From positions 1 through 64,000 of the forward strand of contig CM030726.1 in assembly GCA_018127085.1 (NCBI GenBank): 64,000 nt of DNA, written 5' to 3'. Numbering within the stretch: the stretch's first letter is position 1; each line of letters begins with the position of its first letter. Of this stretch, positions 22,021 through 34,411 are shown piece after piece. The notes beneath the pieces were generated by a model. It saw only the letters and a list, made by a program, of their open reading frames with translations, was not told where the DNA came from and did not search any database. The DNA comes from Pneumocystis sp. 'macacae'. Taxonomy: Eukaryota; Ascomycota; Pneumocystomycetes; Pneumocystales; Pneumocystaceae. The position numbers and the translations under genes were made by a program.

Positions 22021-23322
22021 CTATGATGACAGACAATAAATAACAATTTTCATATAAAATGTTTCATATTTGATATCGAAAAATATTAAGCTACCAAATG
22101 AAAAATTGGTAAGTAATAAGTATTAATAATGGATATATAATAAATAAAAATAACTGTTGTTTTTAGTAGAGATGCATGATTCATTTTTTTATTGAGTTTA
22201 TATTCTGATATTAAATTTCTATAAAAAAATTATTTTCAAGATATAAAATTCTAAATAATATAATTTTATTATTATTAAGTTATTTCTTTAATATTTTTTT
22301 AACAATTCTCCTTATTTTTTATCATATTTTTATACGCAAAAATATAGTTATTTTAACTTTAATTTTATTTTTTAAATCTAGTTTAACTAAACTTTTTATA
22401 GAACTTTTCCTCAAAGTAATAATTTAAGATTTAAATTACTTTATTTTAAAACACCTTCATAAATTTATCAATCTTTTTATTTTTTATTTGATTTTACGAG
22501 TCGAAATCTAAATTCAAAACTATTATATATAATAATTTTTTTTAAAGCTTTCGTTGATTTCTTCTGTCTTATTACATTTTAAATTATAAAATATCTATTG
22601 AGTAATGGTAATTGTTTTTTGAAATTTATTAATGCTTTCAAATATTTCATTAACTTTTGACTTAGATTCTTCTATTTTTTTAGCTATTTCTAAAAGTCTT
22701 TTCTACATTTATATTAATAAAATTTTCTTGATTCCATTCGGAAAATTTATTTTTGTTTTTAATTTTTTTTTGAATTTTTTCTGGAGTTTTAAATATATAT
22801 ATCTTTCTTTCTATATCTAGTTGATTTTAGTTTTTGTGTTATATAAGACATTTTTTTTTAAGATCAATATTTTGATTTTTTAGTGGTTATTTGAAAGAGT
22901 TAATATTTGTTATTACGTTGTTTCTATTCTGGTACTATGCTTATAAAACTACTGAGCATATTCTTTGATTTTTGGTAATCCTTTGATATGTAAAAGACTA
23001 TCGATCTATCCTCTAAAAATAAAGTAATTTTTTTAAAAGTTTCGTTTTTTTTTTTTGAAAAAAAATCTAGAAAAATCGCTTTTAAAAGTTAATAATTTCC
23101 AAAAATAATCAAATAAATATATTTACTCAATATATTTAGTTATATTTACATTTTCATAATTCAACCAAAAAATAAATCACATTTCAAATCATTCATGAAA
23201 TATCAGTGCCTTAAAAATTAGATTTTTTACAGTTAGTCCGATATTTAAATTTATAATAGTCCTTATACTCATTTTCCAAAAATGTTCCATAAAAATATTA
23301 ATAAATAAATATTGTTCTAATA
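22021..23322. repeat. AT-rich flank, copy 2 of the duplicated segment
   Basis: No gene seen. It is the counterpart of 17104-18480 (see there). Poly-T runs at 22850 and 23048 are slippage-prone. Confidence 0.6.
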
Positions 23323-26246
23323 TTAAATAACCATCCATAATCCTGCTATTATCCCTGTAAATTCCAAAATTAAGCTTATTATTTGGAATCTTATTCGGGT
23401 TCCATGACCCTTTCCACGACCTCCTGGAGATGTTAGTGTTGGAGTTAATGGGCTTGAAGATGGAGGATTTATGACTGATGGACGTACAGATCTCGTGCGT
23501 ATAGGTTGTACATGTGCAATTGATTTGTCCATAGTTGTGCGTATAGTTGAATTTGTAGCCGGTAAATGCATAGTTGGCAGACTTGAATCAGTAACTGATG
23601 TCGTCAATGAGTCTGTAATTGATGAAGTTGCAACTGATGAATCTGTTGGTGCTGGTTTTGATTCCGATAGTTCTGACTCCGATAGTTCTGATGGTACTGA
23701 ATGTGTTGGAGACGGTTGTGGTGGTATTGAATGTGGTTTTGATGGTTCTAATGGTACTAACGGTTTTAGTGTGCCACATTTAACACTAAATTCACGACAT
23801 GCATAAACAACTCCAGTATTAATTCCACTACAAGAAAACTTTATAGATGAACATAATGGTGTTAATTTTCGACACTGAAAAACAGAATAAGAATTACTGA
23901 ACAAAATTTCATAGAGTTTTAATGCAAACTCATCGCACATTTTTTCAAAACGCCGTCTCAAATTTCTACAAACATTATCTATGTCAGTGCATATTGTACC
24001 GAACATTCCATTTATAGTATAATTCTGGCATTTTTCAGTTAAACTTTTTTTACAAATATTTAAAACATATATTTTGTCAAGTATATAAGTCAAATTAAAG
24101 GCATTGTTTTAAACTGAAATATTATTGCATTCTTTTTCCAATTTAGTACACATAGTATTTAAAATAAAACATCTGTCTTTAAACATCTGACAATAATAAA
24201 TTAAACAAGGGCAACTATAATAAGTGACACGAACTGGAGAATGACTGCAAAATCCACAATATGACAAGTAATCTCTCAGTCGTTCACAATTCCCTGATAT
24301 TTCCAGCAACATGTGTTCAGATGCATTTTCCTTATCGCATAATTGAGTTCGATTTTTCGAACTGTGTTTAGCAAGATAATTAAGACACGATGTTATTTTT
24401 TAAATCCGAAACTTTTTTCTTAAATGTATCTAACAAGAATTCCTTCAAGACACTTAGACTATTACAAGTCGCATTATGAAAGGTACAAAGTCCCGACGTA
24501 TGATTAGAAAATGATGCTAATTCTTCACATTTTCCTCTAAATTCATTACACATGCCATGTCTAGGTTTCATAATCGCTCTTCCCAGCAAATGATCTAATT
24601 TCGCAGCCTCTTCTGTAAGATGATTTGTCAAATTTTTACATGTTTCTTCTAAATGAAGACATTTCCGTAATACATGATAATCATGATACATAAAACTCTC
24701 ACATTCTTTGAAGAAAATTCTTTTGCAATTATTTATAGCTTTATCTTCAAATAACCATTCACAGGGATTTTTTTCTAAGTTAATTTTCCCATTTAATTTT
24801 TTTATTAAAGCGTTATCGGCAGCTTCTAAATCTGCATGATAACAAACTCGTATATCTTTACAAATATCATAACTTAACCAATAAGTAACATAAATATCAA
24901 TAAAATAGCATATTGAGAAGTATTCTAAACACGTGTTTTCAAAAGTGGATAATATGGATACCACCAAAAATTAATTTTTTTAAGCTTATTTAAAAAAGAA
25001 TAACAGTAGTCCCTAGTTTTATAATATATATTAACATATGTATCATATGCGTTGTGCTTATTTTTAGTGCATAGAGCTTGGGTGTATCCTAAATATTTTA
25101 TTAAAGAACATTTTGCATCTAAAATTTTTCTACAATCTGTCTCCTCCGGTAACTTTTTTAACTAAAAAGTTTGCAAGTACTACTTCTGAAGGACTTTCTA
25201 TCTCAGTAACACGAATACCTAAATTATATAGCACTCTATAAGTGTATTAAGCATTTTTCCGTTTATATGAAATGGATTTTCAAAAAGATCAAAGTTATAA
25301 TGCTCTATAGTATAAAAAAAACTACTTCTCGCACATCCTATTCATAATAACCGGCAAATAAAATAAATTTTTGCACAATCTGAAATAAAATAATAACATT
25401 TTTTTAATCAATTTATACAATTTTTTTCGATATTTCTTCTTTGAAAAAAAGATAATTTTAAAAATTTAGGCACTTCTTTTTAGAATTCTCAATAAACTCA
25501 TTGCAAACGGCAATACCATTAATACACAATTCGAAAAATTCGGGATTTCGTCGACTAAATAATCGACATACCTCTTGAAACTCTTTTGAACAAGCATTTG
25601 AATCACTTGACGTTTCTCTCAATAAGTCGAAAAGAATATGTTTTGTTATGTCCATAACATTTTTTTTGTAACAACGTTCTTTTAATTTAGAACATTTCTC
25701 ACCAAGATAGTATGAAAAACAATGCTCTAGAAGATAACATCTCATTAATAATTTGGTACATTTATCTTGTTCATTTATCTTTTTGCTCGAAATTTCGCTT
25801 GAAGTATCTTTTATCTTAATTATTATTCTATTAAATAAACCATTACATGAATTATGAATATTTTGGTAAATTCCACGAAGCCTTCCATTCATAGCTTTCA
25901 TATGGGTATAGAATTTTTCTAACTTACTTTTGCATTCATAATATACTTAATTTTGATTTAATATAACGACTAAATAATAGAAATCATGTTTATAATTATA
26001 CTAGAGATTTTCAAGTTCTATCTTTACTAATTCTTTATGTATAAGAGAGTGATAGTACTCGCCCCTGTGCATACGAGAAAGCAAAAAATCATCATCATAT
26101 AGTGGAGAATAACTATTAATAAGATCTAACAAGTTAAATTACATGGAAGAAAAATAAAAATTACCTAAAAAATCTTTATTCTCAGAAAAAACATTTTTTA
26201 TAATAATGAAAATCAAAAAAACATATATCTTTCTGAATATTAGCAT
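23323..26246 (-). pseudogene. MSG-like pseudogene with Pro/Ser/Thr-rich stalk
   Basis: Exon 1 may start at 26246 (MLIFRKIYVFLIFIIIKNVF, a hydrophobic leader) and splice near 26110 to an acidic segment. Fragments in several frames then show MSG-type Cys patterns: 25901-25458 (CTKLLMRCYLLEHC), about 25250-24980, 24967-24380 and 24312-24109. The last part, 24093-23323, ends with a Pro/Ser/Thr stalk (SIPPQPSPTHSVPSELSE) and a GPI-like hydrophobic tail (IISLILEFTGIIAGLWMVI). An in-frame TAA at 24109-24111 separates two segments of one frame. A one-base shift lies in an A-run near 24380, and there are further breaks near 25100 and 25450. It belongs to a different MSG subfamily from the three intact genes. 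Confidence 0.75.
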
Positions 26247-27974
26247 AAACAAAAAAAAAAAACAGAAGAATTCAATTTTGAATTGTATTATTGATTCAAA
26301 CATACGGATAAAAAGATAACGATATCGAAAGTTGATTTTCATAAATTATTTGATAAAGTATAAATAGACTTTGCTTTATAATATTTCAATTTTTCCTAAT
26401 AGTTTTTAAGATATTTATCTTCTTGTAAATTTATTTTAAAATATTTATCTTTAAGTTATTTAATTTTAAAGATTAATTACGAATTTTTAATAATTCTTTT
26501 ATTTTTTAAAATAATGTAATTAAGAAAAATATTATATGTTTTTGAATAATTTTTTTTTATTTGAATCATCTTCTATACATTAAGTTTAACGCTTTTATTT
26601 GATTATCTAAAGGATTGCCAGGTACATTAACTATAAGATTTTCAACTTTTTCGATTTCCGATTTTTTAATTATTTGTTTACTCTTTAAATCATATTTATA
26701 TAAGTTTAAAACTATATATTTCTATAGTATTTATTTTTTTTCTAAATTTATATAATTTATTCGAGACTTCCAAATTTTATGCGTATTTTGTATTTATTCA
26801 GAATTACTTAATTTTTTAAACTATTTAAAAATGTACTAATTTTTATTAATTTTAATTTGTATTTTTTAGATATTTATGTTTATTGTTGTATCTAAATCTT
26901 TTTGAAGTATTAAAGATTTAGATTATATTCCGTAAATTTTATATAAGGTCGTAATTTAATTAGAAAATATTAATAAATAATTGCATATCGAATATTATTT
27001 TCTATCTATTTTTTAAATAATATAACTATTTTAATTTCTAGAATTTAAACTAAGAATTACTAGTCAAAATTTAGTTATATATATGAATGAATATTTCAAA
27101 TTATTAAAAATAATTTTTTTGAATATATTAATTTTATAAATTAAAAAAAATTTAAAATTTAATTTTTATATATTTATAAATCCAAATTTAATAAATAAAA
27201 TTAGGATTTTAAATTTCAATTTTAAAAGTATATTAAATATTTTTAGTAAAAAATTTAAATGTTAATGTTAAATTTAATAGAATAATTAAATAAAAATTCA
27301 CTGTATTCAAATTAACTAGATTAGATTATAGTAAATTATTCAAATTAATGAAGTAATTAACTTTAAAGATTATATTTAAAAAAAACAATTTATATTTTTT
27401 ATTTTAACAATTAGACAATTCTTTTTGATTTTTAAAAAATAATTTGATACAAAAATAATTTAATATTTTAAATATTTTATTAGATTTTTATTTTTTTTCT
27501 ATAAATATTAAATTTCAAAATCGTATAAAAAAATTCAATGAATTTATATTATACTAAATGATAATAATCTTATTTTTAAAAAGATTTAAATTATTAATTT
27601 TATATTTCCATGATTTCTTTTTAAGATAGTTTCAAAATAATTCTAATTATTATAAATTACAAATAAGATAATTTTTATAATTAAATTTTTTAAAAATGTC
27701 TAAAATATATCATAATTTCAGACCTAATATTTTATAAACTAATATATTTTAAAAAAATAACAATATAGAGTCTGAAAAATAAAGAAATAATTCATCATAA
27801 AATAATTTATAGCGATTTTAATTAATAAATATATTACTTTTACTTTCTGAAAGATTTTTTAATAATATAATAATTTTTAATCCTTATTTTATATATTATT
27901 CTAATTATGTTAATAAAAATACGTTATGAATAATAAATATTTTCAAAACAATTATTAAAAATTTAAAATATATT
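26247..27974. other. AT-rich intergenic DNA, partly duplicated
   Basis: I see no gene in these 1.7 kb. Positions 26950-27300 resemble 19780-20120 and mark the far edge of the duplicated unit. Beyond about 27400 the similarity is lost; this is where the MSG-containing region gives way to core genes. Confidence 0.5.
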
Positions 27975-28931
27975 TCAATTTCTAAAGTTTTCTAAATCTA
28001 AATCTTCATATTCAAAAGAACTAGAAAAATCAAAATATTTATTTTGAATTAATTCTTCTGAAACAGGATTAAGGAAAATTATATTTTTTTTTATATCTTG
28101 GTATCTTAAACATATTAATGTGAAAAAAACTAGTGTAATTACAATTGAAAAAATTAAAACAATAGTCGAAGCTATAGAAGTTTTGTTATGTCTAAATAAA
28201 ATGCCAACATATACAGGAATAATATGCTAATATTGAGTCAGAAAATATATATAATATAAAACTAATCAATACCTTAATAGAACATGGTATAACAACTAAT
28301 AACCAAGAATAATATGAAATTGAATTAATAGTTGCAAATAAAGGTGTTGAGAAATGTGAAGGTATAGCACTTAAAGATATTAAAAACATCATAGTAATTT
28401 TCCTCTCTTCTATAATTTTAACAAAAACTCCATAACTATTTTTGTATTTATTTCGAAATTGTATAGCTTGTGCATGACAGAAGTGACGAAAAGATAAAAA
28501 CACTAATGTTTCACCAATAATAAAGCTATTTTATATTAGAAAAAATATATAATAAAATATAAGAATATACGATATCAATACTATTATAAATCCAACGTAT
28601 CCATATACAAATCCAATTAGAATTGTCGCAATCTCACGTCCAATCATTGGAGGAAATGAAAAAAAGATTAAAATAATAGAAAATATTAAAAACCCTCCAT
28701 TAATTTTTTGTATTCTATCAGCGGCAGGTGCTAAACAAAATTAAAAAATATCAAAAAAAAAATAACATAAAATACCAAGCAAATCTACAATCTCAATATT
28801 AATTAGTAAATACAATAGCATTAATAATAATAAATTACTCTTTGATGATGAATATTCATCAATATCATAACCATTGGTCCCATAAGAAAAAAAATACTTC
28901 CAAATACAGCATATTTTCGATGAAATTTCAT
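27975..28931 (-). CDS. TVP38: Golgi membrane protein of the TVP38/TMEM64 (SNARE-associated Golgi) family
   Basis: A multi-exon model. Exon 1 is 28931-28839 (MKFHRKYAVFGSIFFLMG...). Exon 2 is a 16-nt micro-exon at 28791-28776 and exon 3 starts at 28730. Joining them gives LLAPAADRIQKINGG followed by FSFPPMIGREIATILIGFVY, the characteristic TVP38 core. Later exons give GETLVFLSFRHFCHAQA, IIEERK, LSAIPSHFSTPLFATI and HIIPVYVGILFRH. These match the family motifs for the re-entrant and transmembrane segments, and a last hydrophobic helix precedes an acidic C-terminus ending at 27975. The family is implicated in Golgi vesicle traffic and lipid handling. The apparent stops lie within introns of 44-47 nt. 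It is divergent from the ribosomal protein gene at 29124. Confidence 0.85.
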
Positions 28932-29123
28932 CTGAGATTTTTATGATTTTTTTGATCAATATGAAAATTAAAAATTAAATAATAAAAATATATGTTAGAA
29001 AGACTTTAAACTATCAAGTATTTATTTAATATTTATAAAAAAAATGAACTCACTATTCTAAACTTATAAAGATATACTAAAAATCAAGCAGCTTTAATCG
29101 TAAATTTTTTAAATTTTCAAATT
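28932..29123. promoter_or_regulatory. Shared divergent promoter region of TVP38 and bL33m
   Basis: 192 bp between two start codons facing away from each other. It is AT-rich and no specific factor site is recognised. Confidence 0.45.
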
Positions 29124-29387
29124 ATGACGAAAAAACATAAATCTAGGTTATTATATATATTATAAAATTAAATATCATTGTAAAGAAAACAATAGAACAA
29201 TTCTTATAAAGCTATTGTCTACTGCAGGTAGTGGTTGGTTTTATACTGTTTCTCGTCCTCGAGCATCGCCAAAACTTTCTCTTATTAAATTTGATCCTAA
29301 AAGCTATTTTGATTTCAATAAATATTTGTATACTAATTTGTAGTAGTAAAAAAAAGAGTATTATTTGAAGAAGCTAAAATTAAATGA
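29124..29387 (+). CDS. MRPL39: Mitochondrial large-subunit ribosomal protein bL33m
   Basis: Three small exons: 29124-29146, 29196-29302 and 29344-29387 (or 29347-29387). The protein has 57 or 56 residues: MTKKHKSRTILIKLL, STAGSGWFYTVSRPR, LSLIKFDPK, then a KKRVLFEEAKIK end. This is the full length and order of bacterial-type L33, which sits near the E site of the mitoribosome. Exon 1 supplies two bases of an Arg codon. The second intron starts with GC rather than GT (GCTATT at 29303), carries a TACTAAT branch point and ends TAGTAG, which offers two acceptors three bases apart. No classical zinc-binding Cys are present, as in many mitochondrial L33 proteins. The gene is too short and split for simple ORF calling. 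Confidence 0.87.
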
Positions 29388-29739
29388 CGAATTTATGGGA
29401 AATTACAAATTATTTATAAATTTATAAAATTCAAAATTTTGATCTTGTTTTTTTGAGTACGTAAAAATAAGGACAAAACAAACAATAATTACTAATAATG
29501 TTAATAAAGCGATGTTTAACTAAATTAGTATAGTATTCAAGTCAATATATATATATATATAACAATAACAATAACAATAAAATACTTTAGCATGTCAGAA
29601 ATAAAATAAAATATCATTAAATTTAAATAATTCAATTTCATGAGATCAATTTAAACAAATTAATGTTATATATTGGTATAACTATGTTATTGAATACTTT
29701 AAAATAAATGCAAGAATTATTCAAATATAGGGAATTCCG
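29388..29739. other. Convergent intergenic stretch with microsatellites
   Basis: Lies between the 3' ends of bL33m and the coiled-coil gene. It holds a (TA)n run followed by an (AACAAT)n-like tract at about 29548-29582. No gene seen. Confidence 0.5.
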
Positions 29740-32700
29740 TTATAAATATTTACCATTTTTTTTTTTCTTATATGTATTAGTAATGCTTCTGGTTGAATAA
29801 CTTTTTTGATCTGTTGAATTCTCTAATTGTTCAGTAAGCCAAAAATTAGCATTATTACTAGAATATTCAAATTGAGCCTATTTATAGATTAAAAATATAA
29901 AAAAATATAAAAAATTACTTTTTTTGAAGCTTTCTGCTTATCTTGATTTTTTTTCCTTGAAGAACCATTTTCTATACTCTTTAAGGTATTAGCATCTAAA
30001 GGTGCATATTGAGAAGTAGGTTTAATATTTTTATCTTGATAAATTTCAGAAATCTAAAGAATTAAATATATACCATAATTTTATTAATAGTTACATTGTT
30101 ATCATCTATGATATTTCCCTTATTCTCTTTTTCCGAAGATGTTGAAGATTGTAAAACTAATTGTGACTAATAAATAAAGTAAATAAATACATATATGATA
30201 ATAAATACATACGGAACCATGATTTTTGTGTTGAGTATCAGTACTGTTATCAAAAAAGACTAAAGGAGAATCAAATTTTTCTAATAATGAATGATCTTGA
30301 TTAGATATTAAGAAATTTTCAGATATTTCCGTAAAAGTAGAAATAAGACCATCATTTAAAGATTTTATATTATCAGTAATAATTTCATCTCTCAGAGAGT
30401 TTTCGATACTTTTCATAAGTCTAAAGTTAGTTTTATTCGTACTATTTAGATGTTCTAAAGAATTAGATTGTATTCTTTTTATTTCATTCTCGCTAGGAGG
30501 TGATATTATTTGAGATACTAAATGAATGGGTGTATTAATATTAATTTTAGTTGGATTACTTGATTTTCCAGGAGTTTGATGAATTATCCTATTACTTGAT
30601 TGAAAAATTTGATTTTTTTGCGGGTCTTTATTAATATCATCTGAAAAATTATTTTTATTAAGTAATTTTGTTATTTCAAATTTTAATGAATTTATTATCT
30701 AAAATTGTTAAAAAAAGTTAAGTTCAAATTCTTTATACATTATTTTGATATGCGACTTTTTCAATCAACTCTGCTTTTTCCAATCCTGCCTAGTTTTTGT
30801 TATACTTTTTTTAATACGTATATATATCTAACCATATAAACCAATTTTTCTTTAGAAAATAATTTATCATCTTCCTAAAAAAATTTTGTTAAAAAATAGC
30901 AATATCATATAATTCTTACTATATTATTTTTATCATTATTATTTAAAGATTTTAAAGTTAAAATCTCCTTTTCTAATTTATTAATTTTATTATCCTTAGA
31001 TTTTATTATGTTGTCGAATTTTGCTTGTTCAGTTTCTTTTAATTTCAAAACACGTCTTTCATATTCAGCAATTTCTTTTTCATATTGTTTTTTAAGCTTT
31101 AGACTATTAAATTAAGCTAATTAAAAAAAAACAAACCTCAGAGTTATTAGAAAAATTCATAAATAATGAATTTGAGTTTCCTAAATTCTTTAATTTATTC
31201 TATAAAATATTAATAAAAATATCTTAAAAATATGACACAATAACCGTTAAAGAATCACATTCATCTTTTGAAACTTTTAGTTCCTGTTTAATGCCTTCAA
31301 TAATATTTTGAAGTTTAATATTCTCACTAGATAATTGCTCATAATTTTTTTCAGAAATTTTTAATTTTTCAGAAATTTCCTTAATATCTTGAAATTTATT
31401 TAAATAATTTCCATTATTATCATTATCTTTTAAATAAAATGGCCTTAAATAATTAAAATAAAGTTAAAATTTTATAAATTATTTAATACTTTTCAAAATC
31501 TATTCTGAACTTTTCAAAATGAACTTTTAATTGTTCCATTTCTAATTGAAATGATTTAATCAATTCAACAAAATCATCTGTTTTTTTTGCAGAGTCGTAT
31601 TTTTTTTCTTTTATTGCTATATTTAGTTGTTTTATGCTATTTTCCAATTCCTCAATACGTTTGTTATTAGAAGAAAAAATATTTGAATGAAAGTTTTTAA
31701 TATCAGAGTAGATGGAAAGAGATCTTAAAAATAAAAATTATGAATAATTAAAATTCATACACTTACTCTTTTGAGTATTTCTGCCATTCTTCTTGAATTT
31801 CTTTTAAAAAAGGGTCAAAAATATTTGATTCTGCATGAAAATTTAAACTAATTTCATGCAAAATCTTATGTTCCAATGTTTTTATTTCATCTGACCTAAT
31901 AAAAATAAATTATCATAATTATTATAAATAAATATATTTATACCATCGTGTAAACATATCTTTTAAAGTATTCTCGTTTTTTTGAGTTTCTTCATAAAAA
32001 TTTTGCAGTAATCTTTCAAAAAATTCATGTTCTTTTAAGAATTTATTATATTGATTATCTTTTTCTTTTCTTTCACTTATTAACTGTTTTTCTAAAAAAC
32101 GAACCTTATCACGTTCTTCAGCTAAAAGTGTAGCATCTTTAAAATGTTTTTCTTGAAGACTTTTACGATACATGTTCTCTAATAATTATTATTATGATAT
32201 TAAATCTTTAAAGTAATATACGTTTTACTAATTCCTCTTTTACTTCACCAAGCTGTTTGTGAACTTTAGAGTTTAATCTCCCTTGATGGGTTAAAACTTC
32301 GCATTGATGTATAATCGCTTGTAAACTTTCACGTGATTTTATAATGTCTGTTTGAAATGATTTTATCTCATTTGACCATTTTATAATTTCTTTGTGAAGA
32401 GAATTATGATCTCGACCTAATCCATCTAAAAATTTCTGAAATCCAAAAAATCTGGATTTTACATCTTTTGTTTTTTGCTTTATAGATAAAAGCTGAGAAT
32501 TTGTCTGCAACAGTTCGGTATTCTATAACTTTCAATAAATAGCAAAGTATGCTACCAATTAGATATTACCTTAATATTAAGTTCTTTTTCTAATTCTTCT
32601 CTTTCTCGGCGAACCTTTTCTAAGCCTGAAAAAAGTAAACCAACTCCTCCATCATTTTGATCTATAACATTCATTTTTTTCTGACTAAATTTCAAAGAAT

Positions 32701-33454
32701 CTTTAGAATTTTTTTCCACAGTAACCAAAGGTGTATTTACTTGATTAAAATTAGGTTGTAATATTTTTTGCTTTTTAGTAGTAGTGGAAAATATGTCTAC
32801 AGAATCAACTGAAGCTTCAGTACCAACAAAAACCATAGAATCAGCATTTTCAGAAGACTCTAAGGCAGCATTTTTACGTTTTGAAGGAGGAGAAAAACCC
32901 GATAATCTATTTCTCCATGGATTTTTAGATGTTGACAACTGAGATTCCATTGAAATATTTCCTTGTAAAAGAGGAGAATCATATAAACGATTACTAAAAT
33001 TCAAAAATTTAGAAGGAGTCTTTTCATGAACACAAACTTCAAAGTTATTTTCTGGAATTTTTCTATTATTTTTTTCTTTTACCGTTATTTTACTGTATAT
33101 AAGATCTTGTTTAGAAATACCTTCATATTTAGATAAATTATTTAAATGATCGTTTTTTTTCACAGTGCAAGATAAATTGAATGGAAGAGTTCTTTGTTTA
33201 AAATTATCTTCATTTAAAGAAGTTAATCCGGATTTAATTGAGGAATCATTTTGCAATGTTTTTGTATATATTGAATTTAAAGGCACTTTCTTTAGAAAAA
33301 TAGGACTTTTTTGAATAGATTCATGATCCTTTTTTAAAGATATGTCATTTTGAGTTAATTCAGAACGTTTATATGCTTCAATAGTTTCTTGTAAATCCAT
33401 CATAGTTCTATATAGCATAATCTTCGATCTAAATGCGTTCAAATATGATAGCAT
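29740..33454 (-). CDS. Long coiled-coil protein, unidentified, many introns
   Basis: I do not recognise the family. Exon 1 (33454 to about 32560) starts MLSYLNAFRSKIMLYRTMMD and encodes a Ser/Asn-rich, low-order region with the basic patch PPSKRKNAALE. The following exons (32510-32208, 32173-31922 and several between 31890 and 29740) encode nearly continuous Lys/Glu-rich heptad-like helix, for example LAEERDKVRFLEKQLISERK. The end is a polar tail, SITNTYKKKK, with a stop at 29740. The total is about 1,000 residues. Spindle-pole, kinetochore or meiotic-axis proteins have this architecture, but nothing seen here decides between them. Introns are about 40-50 nt, so exon edges are approximate. 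Confidence 0.7.
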
Positions 33455-34411
33455 CAAAATGTTTTTCCATTATTTTGTCTCATTAATTATCTTTTTTTAT
33501 TTATTTTTAATTGATCCTTAAAAAATAATTGATTTAATAATATTGTCGATAAGGTTTAAAAGTAATAAACTTAATGTTTATAAAGAAATCATTTTAAGGT
33601 ACATTAAAAGTTTATAAATAAAAAATAATATAAAAAAATGTATTTAATATATATGTATAAATATTCAAATAAGTATAAAATGTTTCTATAAATAGTTTGA
33701 AATTAATTTTCCTGTTATTAATTCTAAAATAGTATTTTCAAAAAATTAGAACTTTTTATAATAATAAAAAAAATCTTCTAACTAAAATAAAATAAATTTA
33801 ATTTATATATTAATTTTATTAAATCAAGCTTTTAATGATATTTTTTTAAAAAATCATGTTTTTTTTAAATATAATTATTTTTAAATTAAAATTTATATTA
33901 ATGTTTTTTTATAATAATTTAAAATTCTTTATATAAATCAATAATTCTTTAAATATAAACCATAAATTTTAATAATTTTTTTCTAAATAAATAATAAATA
34001 TTTAAAATATTTCAAAATATACAAAAATATATAATTAAAATAAATTAAATTTCAATTCCATAAATAAGAACTAATTTATTATAATATATATATTAAATGA
34101 CTTTTTAATCTCAAATTAATTTTAAATTTATAATATTTTAGAAAAATTTTCTAAAAACTAGCTATTTATAATAATTTAATAGTATAACAATTTATTATAA
34201 TTCTAAATGAAATGTGAAATGTAAAGATTATATAAAAATCTTTGATATTATTTAGATATAACTATATTTCATTATAATTATCCGAAACATAAATCAATCG
34301 ATATTATACGAATGACTTTCACAGCGTTCAATTTTTTCATCGTACAATTTAAATTTTAAATTTCAGAAAATAATTTGATAATTTTATACTAATTAGATTT
34401 ATTTAAAACCA
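33455..34411. other. AT-rich divergent intergenic region
   Basis: Almost 1 kb of very AT-rich DNA between two genes transcribed away from each other. It presumably includes both promoters. I see no conserved motif or gene. Confidence 0.45.

Noticed and set aside
29548..29582. CRISPR-like short repeats
   Set aside because: Simple microsatellite without spacers; the organism is a eukaryote.
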